This document shows, piece by piece, positions 1 to 5,557 of a stretch of DNA of 8,566 nt. This DNA comes from Desulfobacteraceae bacterium (GTDB lineage: Bacteria > Desulfobacterota > DSM-4660 > Desulfatiglandales > Desulfatiglandaceae), in contig JAUVRS010000094.1 of the NCBI GenBank assembly GCA_030597505.1, positions 1 through 8,566 on the forward strand. Reading direction: 5' to 3'. The position numbers and the translations under genes were made by a program. Positions within the stretch are counted from its first letter, which is position 1; each line of letters starts with the position of its first letter. Below the pieces are notes generated by a model. That model worked only from the letters and a program-made list of their open reading frames with translations. It had not been told where the DNA came from and did no database searches.

Positions 1-1158
1 GGAGAACTTGGAGGGACGGCTCGCATGCTCCGCTCCACTTGGAAGGGAGAGGCGGTGGCCCCCTATCTGGAGGAACTAATTCACCGGGTCCAGGCCCATC
101 CTCTTATCCAGACCTTTCCTAAAACAGAAGTCCAGGACACCTCGGGTATTATCGGAAACTTCGCCACCACTCTGGCCGCGGGCGAAGAAAAGGATATTTC
201 CGTAATCGAGCACGGTATCACCATCTTTGCAACCGGTGGAAAGGAACATGAACCCGAGGAATACCTTTATGGCAAGCACCCGGGAGTTCTGACCCACCTT
301 GATCTGGACAAGGCCATCCTCACCGGTGACGATCGTGTTGAGGGGGCAAAGACGGCGGTCTTTATCCAGTGTGTCGGTTCCAGGATACCCGAAAGGCCCT
401 ATTGCAGCAGGACGTGCTGCAGCCACAGTCTTGAAAGCGCTATGGCCCTCAAGGAAATGAATCCCGAGATGAACATCTTTATCCTCTATCGGGATCTTCG
501 CTCCTATGGTTTCCGTGAAGACCTTTACCGGAAGGCCAGGGAAAATGGTGTCATCTTTATGCGCTATAACTTGGAACAACTCCCTCAAGTTGAACTGGAT
601 GATAGCCAGGGCCTCTCGTTGACAGTCATGGACCATGTGCTCCGGAGGCCGGTCCGCATATCACCCGATCTGCTCATTCTGGCATCAGCAATTATTCCAA
701 ACGAAAACAAGAAATTATTCGAATTATTCAAGATCCCCACAAACGATGAGGGGTTCCTGATTGAGGCACACATGAAGCTCAGACCCGTGGAGTTTGCCTC
801 AGAAGGTCTTTTTATGGCCGGGCTCGCGCATTATCCAAAACCGTTAGATGAAAGCATAGCCCAGGCAAAGGCGGCCGTGGCCAGAGGCATGACCATCATT
901 TCCAAGGAAGGTATTCTGGTCGGCGGTGTCGTGGCAACGGTGGACCCCAAGAAGTGCGCCGTTTGCCTCACCTGTGTGAGGACATGTCCCTATAATGCCC
1001 CAGACATATCCGAAGAAGGTCATGCCGTGATCGAACCTGCCGAGTGCCGTGGATGCGGTGCCTGCGTGGCCGAATGTCCGGGAAAGGCCATCAGCCTTCA
1101 GCACTTTACCGATGAACAGATTATTGCCAAAGAGGACGCCCTGTTTGAAGTGGGCTAG
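1..1158 (+). CDS. hdrA: HdrA-like FAD/iron-sulfur subunit (heterodisulfide reductase A family), 3' part only
   Basis: The frame is open from base 1, so the start lies outside the window; 385 residues are visible. The opening residues GELGGTAR match the FAD-binding stretch of HdrA proteins. A Cys-rich motif follows (CVGSR at about 124-128, then C135, C139, C140 in YCSRTCC). The flavoprotein end has GLFMAGLAHYPK. The C-terminus carries two [4Fe-4S] ferredoxin motifs, CxxCxxCxxxC at C319/322/325/329 and C349/352/355/359. HdrA is the flavin subunit that splits or merges electron flows in Hdr complexes of the cytoplasm. It is followed 14 bp later by mvhD and then by metV and metF, so it probably serves a methylene-THF reductase complex rather than a methanogen heterodisulfide reductase. 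HdrB and HdrC could lie upstream, unseen. The gene ends in TAG. Confidence 0.92.
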   Translation, partial: GELGGTARMLRSTWKGEAVAPYLEELIHRVQAHPLIQTFPKTEVQDTSGIIGNFATTLAAGEEKDISVIEHGITIFATGGKEHEPEEYLYGKHPGVLTHLDLDKAILTGDDRVEGAKTAVFIQCVGSRIPERPYCSRTCCSHSLESAMALKEMNPEMNIFILYRDLRSYGFREDLYRKARENGVIFMRYNLEQLPQVELDDSQGLSLTVMDHVLRRPVRISPDLLILASAIIPNENKKLFELFKIPTNDEGFLIEAHMKLRPVEFASEGLFMAGLAHYPKPLDESIAQAKAAVARGMTIISKEGILVGGVVATVDPKKCAVCLTCVRTCPYNAPDISEEGHAVIEPAECRGCGACVAECPGKAISLQHFTDEQIIAKEDALFEVG

Positions 1159-1160
1159 CG

Positions 1161-1166
1161 AGGAGG
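1161..1166 (+). promoter_or_regulatory. Shine-Dalgarno site that fixes the true mvhD start
   Basis: AGGAGG sits 6 nt before the ATG at 1173-1175, directly after the hdrA stop codon. It is a perfect ribosome binding site for a reading frame that is interrupted by TGA after 16 codons. The ATG at 1254 has no comparable site and lies inside the SECIS-like hairpin. This supports translation starting at 1173 with read-through of the TGA. Confidence 0.85.
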
Positions 1167-1172
1167 AAATAT

Positions 1173-1598
1173 ATGTCAGACAGTTTTGAACCAAGAACCC
1201 TGGCTTTCTGCTGCCAGTACTGAGCCTATTCGGCAGCGGACCTGGCAGGTTCCATGAGGCTCTCTTATCCGAGCAATGTAAAGATCATTCAACTCCCCTG
1301 CTCCGGGAGAGTAGATATTCTGCACCTGTTAAAGGCCATCGAGGACGGTGCAGACGGCGTGTATGTGGCAGGCTGTCTTGAAGGGGAATGTCATTTCCTG
1401 ACAGGCAACCTAAAGGCGAAGAAAAAGGTCCAATATGTCAAAAAAATCCTCGAAGAGATAGGTCTTGAACCCGAACGGGTCGAGATGTTTAACCTCTCTT
1501 CAGGACAAGGGCCGCGATTCGCCGAAATCGCAACCGAGATGGTGGAAAGAATTAAAAAATTGGGCCCCAGCCCGGTCAAGCTGGAAAAGGCCGCATAA
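1173..1598 (+). CDS. mvhD: MvhD/FrhD-type [2Fe-2S] electron-transfer subunit, selenoprotein (in-frame TGA = Sec17)
   Basis: Read through the TGA at 1221-1223, the gene gives 141 residues, the usual length of the MvhD (methyl-viologen-reducing hydrogenase delta subunit) family. The N-terminus FCCQY-U-AYSAADLAGSMRLSYP matches the family pattern CxWCSYAGADLAG..R.QYP, with selenocysteine at the family cysteine. The homology continues without break on both sides of the TGA: about 11 conserved residues lie between it and the next ATG (1254). Other likely cluster ligands are C13/C14, C43 (LPCSGRVD), C68 and C73 (GCLEGECH). MvhD proteins pass electrons to HdrA through a [2Fe-2S] cluster. The gene lies 14 bp after hdrA and 11 bp before metV, so it is co-transcribed with both. 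The stop is TAA. The Sec reading is inferred from homology, the start site and a SECIS-like hairpin. An ordinary nonsense mutation is the alternative, but a poor one. Confidence 0.93.
1221..1223 (+). other. UGA selenocysteine codon (Sec17 of MvhD)
   Basis: The TGA is in frame, in the place of the second conserved Cys of the CxxC-type motif of MvhD. TGA is used as a normal stop by metV, metF, kdsD and several other genes here, so this is a local recoding event and not a variant genetic code. It requires SelA/SelB/SelC/SelD, none of which is in the window. Confidence 0.92.
1221..1262 (+). promoter_or_regulatory. Bacterial SECIS element in the mvhD reading frame
   Basis: A hairpin starts inside the TGA codon. 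The lower stem GAGCCT (1222-1227) pairs perfectly with AGGCTC (1257-1262). After an internal loop the upper stem pairs GGA (1238-1240) with TCC (1251-1253) and CCT (1241-1243) with AGG (1247-1249). T1250 is bulged and the apical loop is GGC (1244-1246). Twenty bases separate the TGA from the loop, and the loop begins with G. A short upper stem, a G in the first loop positions and a distance of roughly 16-37 nt are the known features of bacterial SECIS elements bound by SelB. The bulged U also recalls the E. coli fdhF element, although there it is on the 5' side. Confidence 0.82.
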
Positions 1599-1609
1599 AG
1601 AGGTGAAAA

Positions 1610-2278
1610 ATGATAGTTGCTGATCGAAAACCCCTAAAAGAGCTCCTGGAAATGGTCGAAGACTGCGATAAAGTCCTCATCCTCGGGTGTAAAGGGTGTG
1701 TCACCGTGTGTAACGTAGGAGGAAGCAAAGAGGTGGGTATCCTTGCCTTAACCCTGAAGATCGCGCGAAAAAAAGAAGGACGTCTTCTGGAGGTGAGTGA
1801 AAAGACATTGGAAAGACAGTGCGACCCCGAATACGTGGACGAGGTCAAGGATATTGTGGATGGTTATGATGCGGTGATATCCATGGCCTGCGGTGTGGGC
1901 CCTCAGTTTTTATCGGAGAGGTATCCTGAAAAGCGAATTTTACCGGCCGTTGACACCACGTTTTTTGGCGGTGCGGTTCAGCACGGTATATGGGAGGAGA
2001 GATGTGCCGGTTGCGGCGCCTGCGGCATCCATCACTTTGGGGGACTGTGCCCCATCGCTCGGTGCGCCAAGAGCCTGCTGAACGGTCCCTGCGGCGGTTC
2101 TGCTGATGGCAAATGCGAGATCTCAAAAGACGTGGACTGCATCTGGGATATGATCGTCACAAAAAAAATGAAAGAGGGCCGTCTTGATGAGCTTCTTATG
2201 CTCAGGCCCCCAAAGGTTTGGACCACAGCCAGAGATGGTGGGCCCCGAAAGAGCGTCAGGGAGGAGCTTGTACAATGA
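1610..2278 (+). CDS. metV: MetV, methylene-tetrahydrofolate reductase partner subunit (MTHFR C-terminal-like, Cys-rich)
   Basis: This 222-residue protein begins 11 bp after mvhD with AGAGGTG 4-6 nt before the ATG. The N-terminal half has LILGCKGCVTVCNVGG (C27, C30, C34) and MACGVGPQ (C94). The C-terminal half has a dense Cys cluster, with RCAGCGACG at C132/135/138, GLCPIARC at C147/152, and LNGPCGG plus GKCEI at C161/169, then C177. This is the pattern of the MetV/MTHFR C-terminal family, which pairs with MetF in acetogens and sulfate reducers. MetV is thought to bind iron-sulfur clusters and a zinc site and to pass electrons between MetF and its redox partner. Its TGA stop overlaps the metF ATG (ATGA), which suggests coupled translation and 1:1 synthesis. 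The assignment rests on cysteine pattern and context; the exact cluster content cannot be read from sequence. Confidence 0.88.
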   Translation: MIVADRKPLKELLEMVEDCDKVLILGCKGCVTVCNVGGSKEVGILALTLKIARKKEGRLLEVSEKTLERQCDPEYVDEVKDIVDGYDAVISMACGVGPQFLSERYPEKRILPAVDTTFFGGAVQHGIWEERCAGCGACGIHHFGGLCPIARCAKSLLNGPCGGSADGKCEISKDVDCIWDMIVTKKMKEGRLDELLMLRPPKVWTTARDGGPRKSVREELVQ

Positions 2279-3207
2279 CTGATCTAAAATCCGGAAGTAA
2301 CCTGGAAAAGGTTCTGAAAGCTGGCCATTTTGCCTTTACCGGGGAATGCGGTCCCCCCAAGGGTTCAAACGTCGAACATCTCAAAAAGAAAGCCGCCCCC
2401 CTGAAAGGGGTGGTTGACGCCGTAAATGTGACCGATAACCAGACCGCAGTGGTCAGAATGTCCAGCTGGGCTGCATCAACCATCCTGCTGCAGGAGGGCG
2501 TTGAACCCAACTTCCAGATGGTCTGCCGTGACAGAAATCGACTTGCCATGCAGAGTGATATCCTCGGGGTCTATGCCATGGGTATCAGAAACATGCTTTG
2601 CCTGTCCGGGGATCATCAGCGTTTTGGGAATCACCCAGAGGCGAAAAATGTCTATGACCTTGATTCCATGCAACTGATTTCCATGGTCAAAAAAATGCGC
2701 GATGAGGGTCAGTTTTTAAACGGTGAAGAGATAGATGTGCCGCCCAAACTGTTTATAGGCGCAGCCTCAAACCCCTTTGCAGATCCCTTTGAGTTCCGTG
2801 TCCATCGGCTGGCAAAAAAGATCAATGCTGGGGCTGATTTTATCCAGACCCAATGCATCTACAACATGGACAAGTTCAGGGAATTTATGAAGATGGCCGT
2901 GGACATGGGCCTTCATGAAAAGTGTTATATCCTGGCGGGGGTAACCCCCATGAAAAGTGTGGGTATGGCTCAATATATGGCCAAAATGGTCCCTGGAATG
3001 GATGTCCCGGAATCTTTGGTCAAAAGGCTGAGGGGAGCTGGCAAAGGAAAGGTAGCCGAAGAAGGTATCAAGTTTTCCCTTGAGCAGATTGAGGAATTCA
3101 AAGAGATGGAAGGACTGGCGGGTATTCACCTGATGGCCATTGAATGGGAACACAGGGTTCCCGAGATTGCAGAGAGGGCTGGGGTCCTTCCGAGACCAAA
3201 GGTCTGA
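2275..3207 (+). CDS. metF: 5,10-methylenetetrahydrofolate reductase
   Basis: From the ATG at 2275 (preceded by AGGGAGGAG at 2258-2266) the protein has 310 residues, typical for a MetF TIM barrel. Recognisable motifs are FTGECGPPKG at about 21-30 with the family's active-site Glu (E24), DAVNVTDNQTAVVRMS at 48-63, CRDRNR at 84-89, LCLSGDH at 108-114, GADFIQTQ at 186-193 and AGVTPMKS at 221-228. MetF reduces methylene-THF to methyl-THF with a flavin, in the methyl branch of the Wood-Ljungdahl pathway or in its reverse during acetate oxidation. With MetV, MvhD and HdrA upstream, its electron partner is probably the Hdr-type module, not free NADH alone. An upstream in-frame ATG at 2218 would add 19 residues lying inside metV and is less likely. 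The gene ends in TGA. Confidence 0.93.
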   Translation: MTDLKSGSNLEKVLKAGHFAFTGECGPPKGSNVEHLKKKAAPLKGVVDAVNVTDNQTAVVRMSSWAASTILLQEGVEPNFQMVCRDRNRLAMQSDILGVYAMGIRNMLCLSGDHQRFGNHPEAKNVYDLDSMQLISMVKKMRDEGQFLNGEEIDVPPKLFIGAASNPFADPFEFRVHRLAKKINAGADFIQTQCIYNMDKFREFMKMAVDMGLHEKCYILAGVTPMKSVGMAQYMAKMVPGMDVPESLVKRLRGAGKGKVAEEGIKFSLEQIEEFKEMEGLAGIHLMAIEWEHRVPEIAERAGVLPRPKV

Positions 3208-3244
3208 TCGATCCCTTGAAACAGCTCTTTCTTCGTCAGGGGTT

Positions 3245-3286
3245 CCCGGGAGACCGGGGACCAGGGGGTCTGGTCTGAGGTCCGGG
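3245..3286 (+). terminator. Nested hairpin after metF, possible operon terminator
   Basis: Three helices nest coherently. The outer one is CCCGG (3245-3249) with CCGGG (3282-3286), the middle one AGACC (3251-3255) with GGTCT (3272-3276), and the inner one GACC (3259-3262) with GGTC (3267-3270) around an AGGG loop. TTTATT follows, with a T7 run about 17 nt further on. The U-tract is weak, so this is a plausible but not classic intrinsic terminator. It lies between the convergent metF and the small minus-strand gene. Confidence 0.4.
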
Positions 3287-3287
3287 T

Positions 3288-3605
3288 TTATTCCTTGTTG
3301 CGTTTTTTTACAAGCTCGATAAACCGCTGCAAATTATCCTGTGAACCAAAGGCGTCATTGTAGACTTTTTCGCTCCATGCAGTAAGACCCATTTTGAAGA
3401 TCTTGTGAATCAATTTATCTGCACTGTCAGCGCCTTCCAGCTTTAGCACCTGATAAAGCAGATCATCGGGTACGGTGATGGGATATACTGCCGTGTCAGG
3501 ATCATCCCCGGGCTTTAGATACTCCTGGACACTTTTCAGAATCCTCAACATTGCATATTTTTTGCTGTATTCTTCCTCATCCATACCCTTCTGCCTCTCT
3601 GTCAC
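3288..3605 (-). CDS. Small hypothetical protein, ribbon-helix-helix-like stretch
   Basis: I do not recognise the family. The 105 residues are highly charged, with no signal peptide or membrane segment. The central part (AVYPITVPDDLLYQVLKL, then a GADSADK turn, then LIHKIFKMGLTAWS) resembles strand-helix-turn-helix in ribbon-helix-helix DNA-binding proteins. This is a visual inference, and the strand lacks the usual Arg/Lys-rich face. Translation as given starts with GTG, whose last two bases overlap the TGA of the upstream TIM-barrel gene (GTGA), implying coupled translation. An ATG at 3584, with GAGG 9 nt ahead, would give 98 residues and is also reasonable. It is the last gene of a two-gene minus-strand unit. 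Confidence 0.62.
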   Translation of the reverse strand: MTERQKGMDEEEYSKKYAMLRILKSVQEYLKPGDDPDTAVYPITVPDDLLYQVLKLEGADSADKLIHKIFKMGLTAWSEKVYNDAFGSQDNLQRFIELVKKRNKE

Positions 3606-4417
3606 GACACCCGCCCCGGACGTCCCCCATCAAACATGGCATCTAATTTGTCTCTGCTTATCTTGACATAGTCCTTGTCCCGTGAAAAAACCTCAAGGGT
3701 AATGGTGGCGTCATAGGCAACTTTTTTGAGAGATTGAACGACTCTTGGAAAATCAACGGTCCCGGCGCCTATGGGGAGGTGGTTGTCCTCTTTGCCAAAA
3801 TTATCGTTTGCGTGAACATGGTCAATACGGTCATGAAACCTGTCAATAAATTCGATAAGCTTCCTGCCGCCCTTTCCGTCGATATTTGCATGCCCCGTGT
3901 CCAGGGTCATCTTTAGCCCGGGGAACCGCTCAAAAATCTCCACAAAGTCTTCCGGGTTCACAAGCGAGTTGGACCGGGGAAACATGTTCTCGATGCAAAG
4001 AGTCAGCCCGAGCTGCCCCGCCGTTTCCGTTATAAATTGAAGGCTTTCAAGGGCGTACTGTCTGGCCTCATCCATCACAAAGGCACCCATCCCTGAAATA
4101 AAGCCGGGATGAAGCACAACCTTGATCGATCCCAACTCGGCCGCGAGTTCAAGGGATTTTATCACTTCATTTAGGGAGGCGGCTCTCAGGCTTTCCGTGA
4201 GATCAGCCGTGGATACAAAGGTGGGAAGGTGACAAACAAGTGCCAAATTTGATCGATCAAGGGCCCCTAACAGAGCATCCTTCTGCTGGCGTACGATGGT
4301 ATAATGCGCCTTTGGGGGGTCCATGGCCAATTCCAGGTAGTCAAAGCCCAACCCTGAAATCGTCTCAAGTTCCTTGAGAATCGGTCTTACGGGAAAATTA
4401 ATTGCGCCATATAACAT
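3602..4417 (-). CDS. Sugar phosphate isomerase/epimerase-like TIM barrel (xylose-isomerase / AP-endonuclease-2 superfamily)
   Basis: From the ATG at 4417 the protein has 271 residues, normal for this superfamily. Metal-site motifs appear in the expected order: CHLP (H63), VVLHPG (H103), CIENM (E143), LDTGHAN (D173, H176), HVHANDN (H200, H202), GAGTVDF (about 217-223) and TLEVF (E242). The E-D-H-E set is that of divalent-metal TIM barrels such as IolE/IolI/Hyi-type isomerases and endonuclease IV. The exact substrate cannot be told. The ATG at 4417 has GAGG 11 nt ahead and a good promoter just upstream. A longer frame from TTG at 4456 would begin upstream of that promoter and lacks a ribosome binding site. 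It overlaps the next small gene by 4 bp. A sugar-phosphate or inositol-type isomerase is more likely than DNA repair. Confidence 0.86.
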   Translation of the reverse strand: MLYGAINFPVRPILKELETISGLGFDYLELAMDPPKAHYTIVRQQKDALLGALDRSNLALVCHLPTFVSTADLTESLRAASLNEVIKSLELAAELGSIKVVLHPGFISGMGAFVMDEARQYALESLQFITETAGQLGLTLCIENMFPRSNSLVNPEDFVEIFERFPGLKMTLDTGHANIDGKGGRKLIEFIDRFHDRIDHVHANDNFGKEDNHLPIGAGTVDFPRVVQSLKKVAYDATITLEVFSRDKDYVKISRDKLDAMFDGGRPGRVS

Positions 4418-4445
4418 ACGAATCACCGCCTCAAATTTCCCCTTT

Positions 4446-4474
4446 TTTATATTCAAAATCGCATAAAGAGTCCA
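4446..4474 (-). promoter_or_regulatory. Sigma70-type promoter for the TIM-barrel gene
   Basis: Reading the minus strand, TGGACT (4474-4469, 4/6 match) is separated by 17 nt from TATAAA (4451-4446, 5/6 match). The predicted transcript would start near 4439, about 20 nt before the ATG at 4417, just including the GAGG at 4432-4429. It was found by eye and not scored. Confidence 0.45.
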
Positions 4475-4498
4475 GATAAATTTATAAAAACTAATCTC

Positions 4499-4526
4499 TT
4501 GAGCTGTTCTGTTGAAAATGTTAAAT
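4499..4526 (+). promoter_or_regulatory. Weak candidate promoter for kdsD
   Basis: TTGAGC (4499-4504) and TTAAAT (4521-4526), 16 nt apart, lie in the AT-rich divergent spacer about 30 nt before the kdsD ATG. Both boxes match the consensus at only 4 of 6 positions. The gene must be transcribed from this gap because its upstream neighbour runs the other way, but the exact site is uncertain. Confidence 0.3.
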
Positions 4527-4555
4527 AAAGAATAAACCCTTTTTGTGAGTGAACT

Positions 4556-5557
4556 ATGGTGATCGAACAGGCAAAAGAGGTACTGAAAATAGAAGCTCAG
4601 GGAATCCTGAACCTGGTTGACAAGGTCGGCCCCGAATTTGAAAAGAGTATCGAGACCATCCTGGCCGCCAAGGGAAGGGTGATACTCACAGGCATGGGAA
4701 AATCAGGTCTTATTGCCAGAAAGATAGCCGCCACCCTCAGCAGCACCGGGACCCCTTCCCTCTATCTCCATCCCGCTGAGGCAGTCCATGGTGACCTTGG
4801 CACAGTGACCCGGGATGATGTCGTTATATCCATATCCAATGCCGGGCAGACCTTTGAGATCATCACGATACTGCCTATCCTGAGGGACATGGGGGTCAAA
4901 CTCATAGCCTTTACCGGAGACCTTGATTCCCCGATGGCCAAGGCATCTCACATTGTCATTGATGTGGGTGTTGACAGGGAGGCCTGCCCCATGGGGCTGG
5001 TGCCAACTGCCAGCACCACTGCCGCCCTTGCCATGGGGGATGCCCTAGCAGTGGCCCTGATCAGCCGCCGGCGTTTTGGCCGGGACGATTTCAAACGGTT
5101 CCATCCCGGCGGAAGCCTCGGAGAGCGGCTCGCCATCAAGACCAGAGAGGTCATGCTTACCGGTGACCGGATCCCCATGGTTCCCCTGGGTTCAAAGGTC
5201 ACCGAAGCAATCAAGGAAATCAATGCAAAAGAACTTGGGGCCACCCTGGTAGTCAGCAAGGGGCAGACCCTTGAGGGGATCATCAGTGACGGGGACTTGA
5301 GAAGGGCGCTCCTTGAACACGAAGACCTCCCTTCCAAAAGAGTTGAAGAAATCATGTCGTCATCACCCATGACCATTGGCGAAAACCAGACCATGGCTGA
5401 GGCCCTGGGGCTCATGGAGTTGTACGCAATCACCCACCTCGTCATCGTGGATGAAAAAATGCAGATCACGGGCATTGTTCATCTCCACGATCTCCTGGGG
5501 AGAGAGGAATTCAGGCTAAATGGCGGATCCAATAGCACCACGCGGGCTCATCGCTGA
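4556..5557 (+). CDS. kdsD: D-arabinose 5-phosphate isomerase, KdsD/KpsF/GutQ family (SIS + two CBS domains)
   Basis: This 333-residue protein has the full family layout. The SIS domain (about 34-170) carries GMGKSG (46-51), HPAEAVHGDLG (72-82) and ISNAGQTFE (93-101). It is followed by HPGGSLG (183-189) and two CBS domains (about 197-254 and 264-314, the second ending in VHLHDLLG). The enzyme interconverts ribulose 5-phosphate and arabinose 5-phosphate, the first step of Kdo synthesis for lipopolysaccharide, in the cytoplasm. No kdsA, kdsB or lpt gene lies beside it here. The ribosome binding site is weak (GAGTGA just upstream of the ATG). The C-terminus runs about 18 residues past the usual end at HDLLG, and this tail overlaps the following gene by 38 bp. 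Confidence 0.95.
   Translation: MVIEQAKEVLKIEAQGILNLVDKVGPEFEKSIETILAAKGRVILTGMGKSGLIARKIAATLSSTGTPSLYLHPAEAVHGDLGTVTRDDVVISISNAGQTFEIITILPILRDMGVKLIAFTGDLDSPMAKASHIVIDVGVDREACPMGLVPTASTTAALAMGDALAVALISRRRFGRDDFKRFHPGGSLGERLAIKTREVMLTGDRIPMVPLGSKVTEAIKEINAKELGATLVVSKGQTLEGIISDGDLRRALLEHEDLPSKRVEEIMSSSPMTIGENQTMAEALGLMELYAITHLVIVDEKMQITGIVHLHDLLGREEFRLNGGSNSTTRAHR

Noticed and set aside
76..636. A minus-strand open frame of 186 codons opposite hdrA
   Set aside because: It is antisense to a clearly conserved HdrA coding region and has no features of its own.
1254..1598. A 114-residue gene starting at the ATG at 1254
   Set aside because: It lacks a good ribosome binding site, starts inside the hairpin and removes the conserved N-terminus of MvhD. 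The TGA at 1221 is better read as selenocysteine.
1173..1598. mvhD as a pseudogene with a nonsense mutation
   Set aside because: The frame is otherwise intact, the stop falls exactly on a family cysteine and a SECIS-like structure follows it. Chance decay would not produce these together.
3193..3205. AGACC-AAA-GGTCT hairpin at the end of metF as terminator
   Set aside because: The stem has only 5 bp, it lies in the coding sequence and no T-run follows. The larger structure at 3245-3286 is a better candidate.
2218..3207. metF starting at the upstream ATG at 2218
   Set aside because: This would add 19 residues (MDHSQRWW and on) lying inside metV with no family similarity. The ATG at 2275 has AGGGAGGAG ahead and the typical ATGA overlap.
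3602..4456. TIM-barrel gene starting at TTG 4456
   Set aside because: There is no ribosome binding site, and the start would lie upstream of the best promoter. The ATG at 4417 gives the normal superfamily N-terminus.
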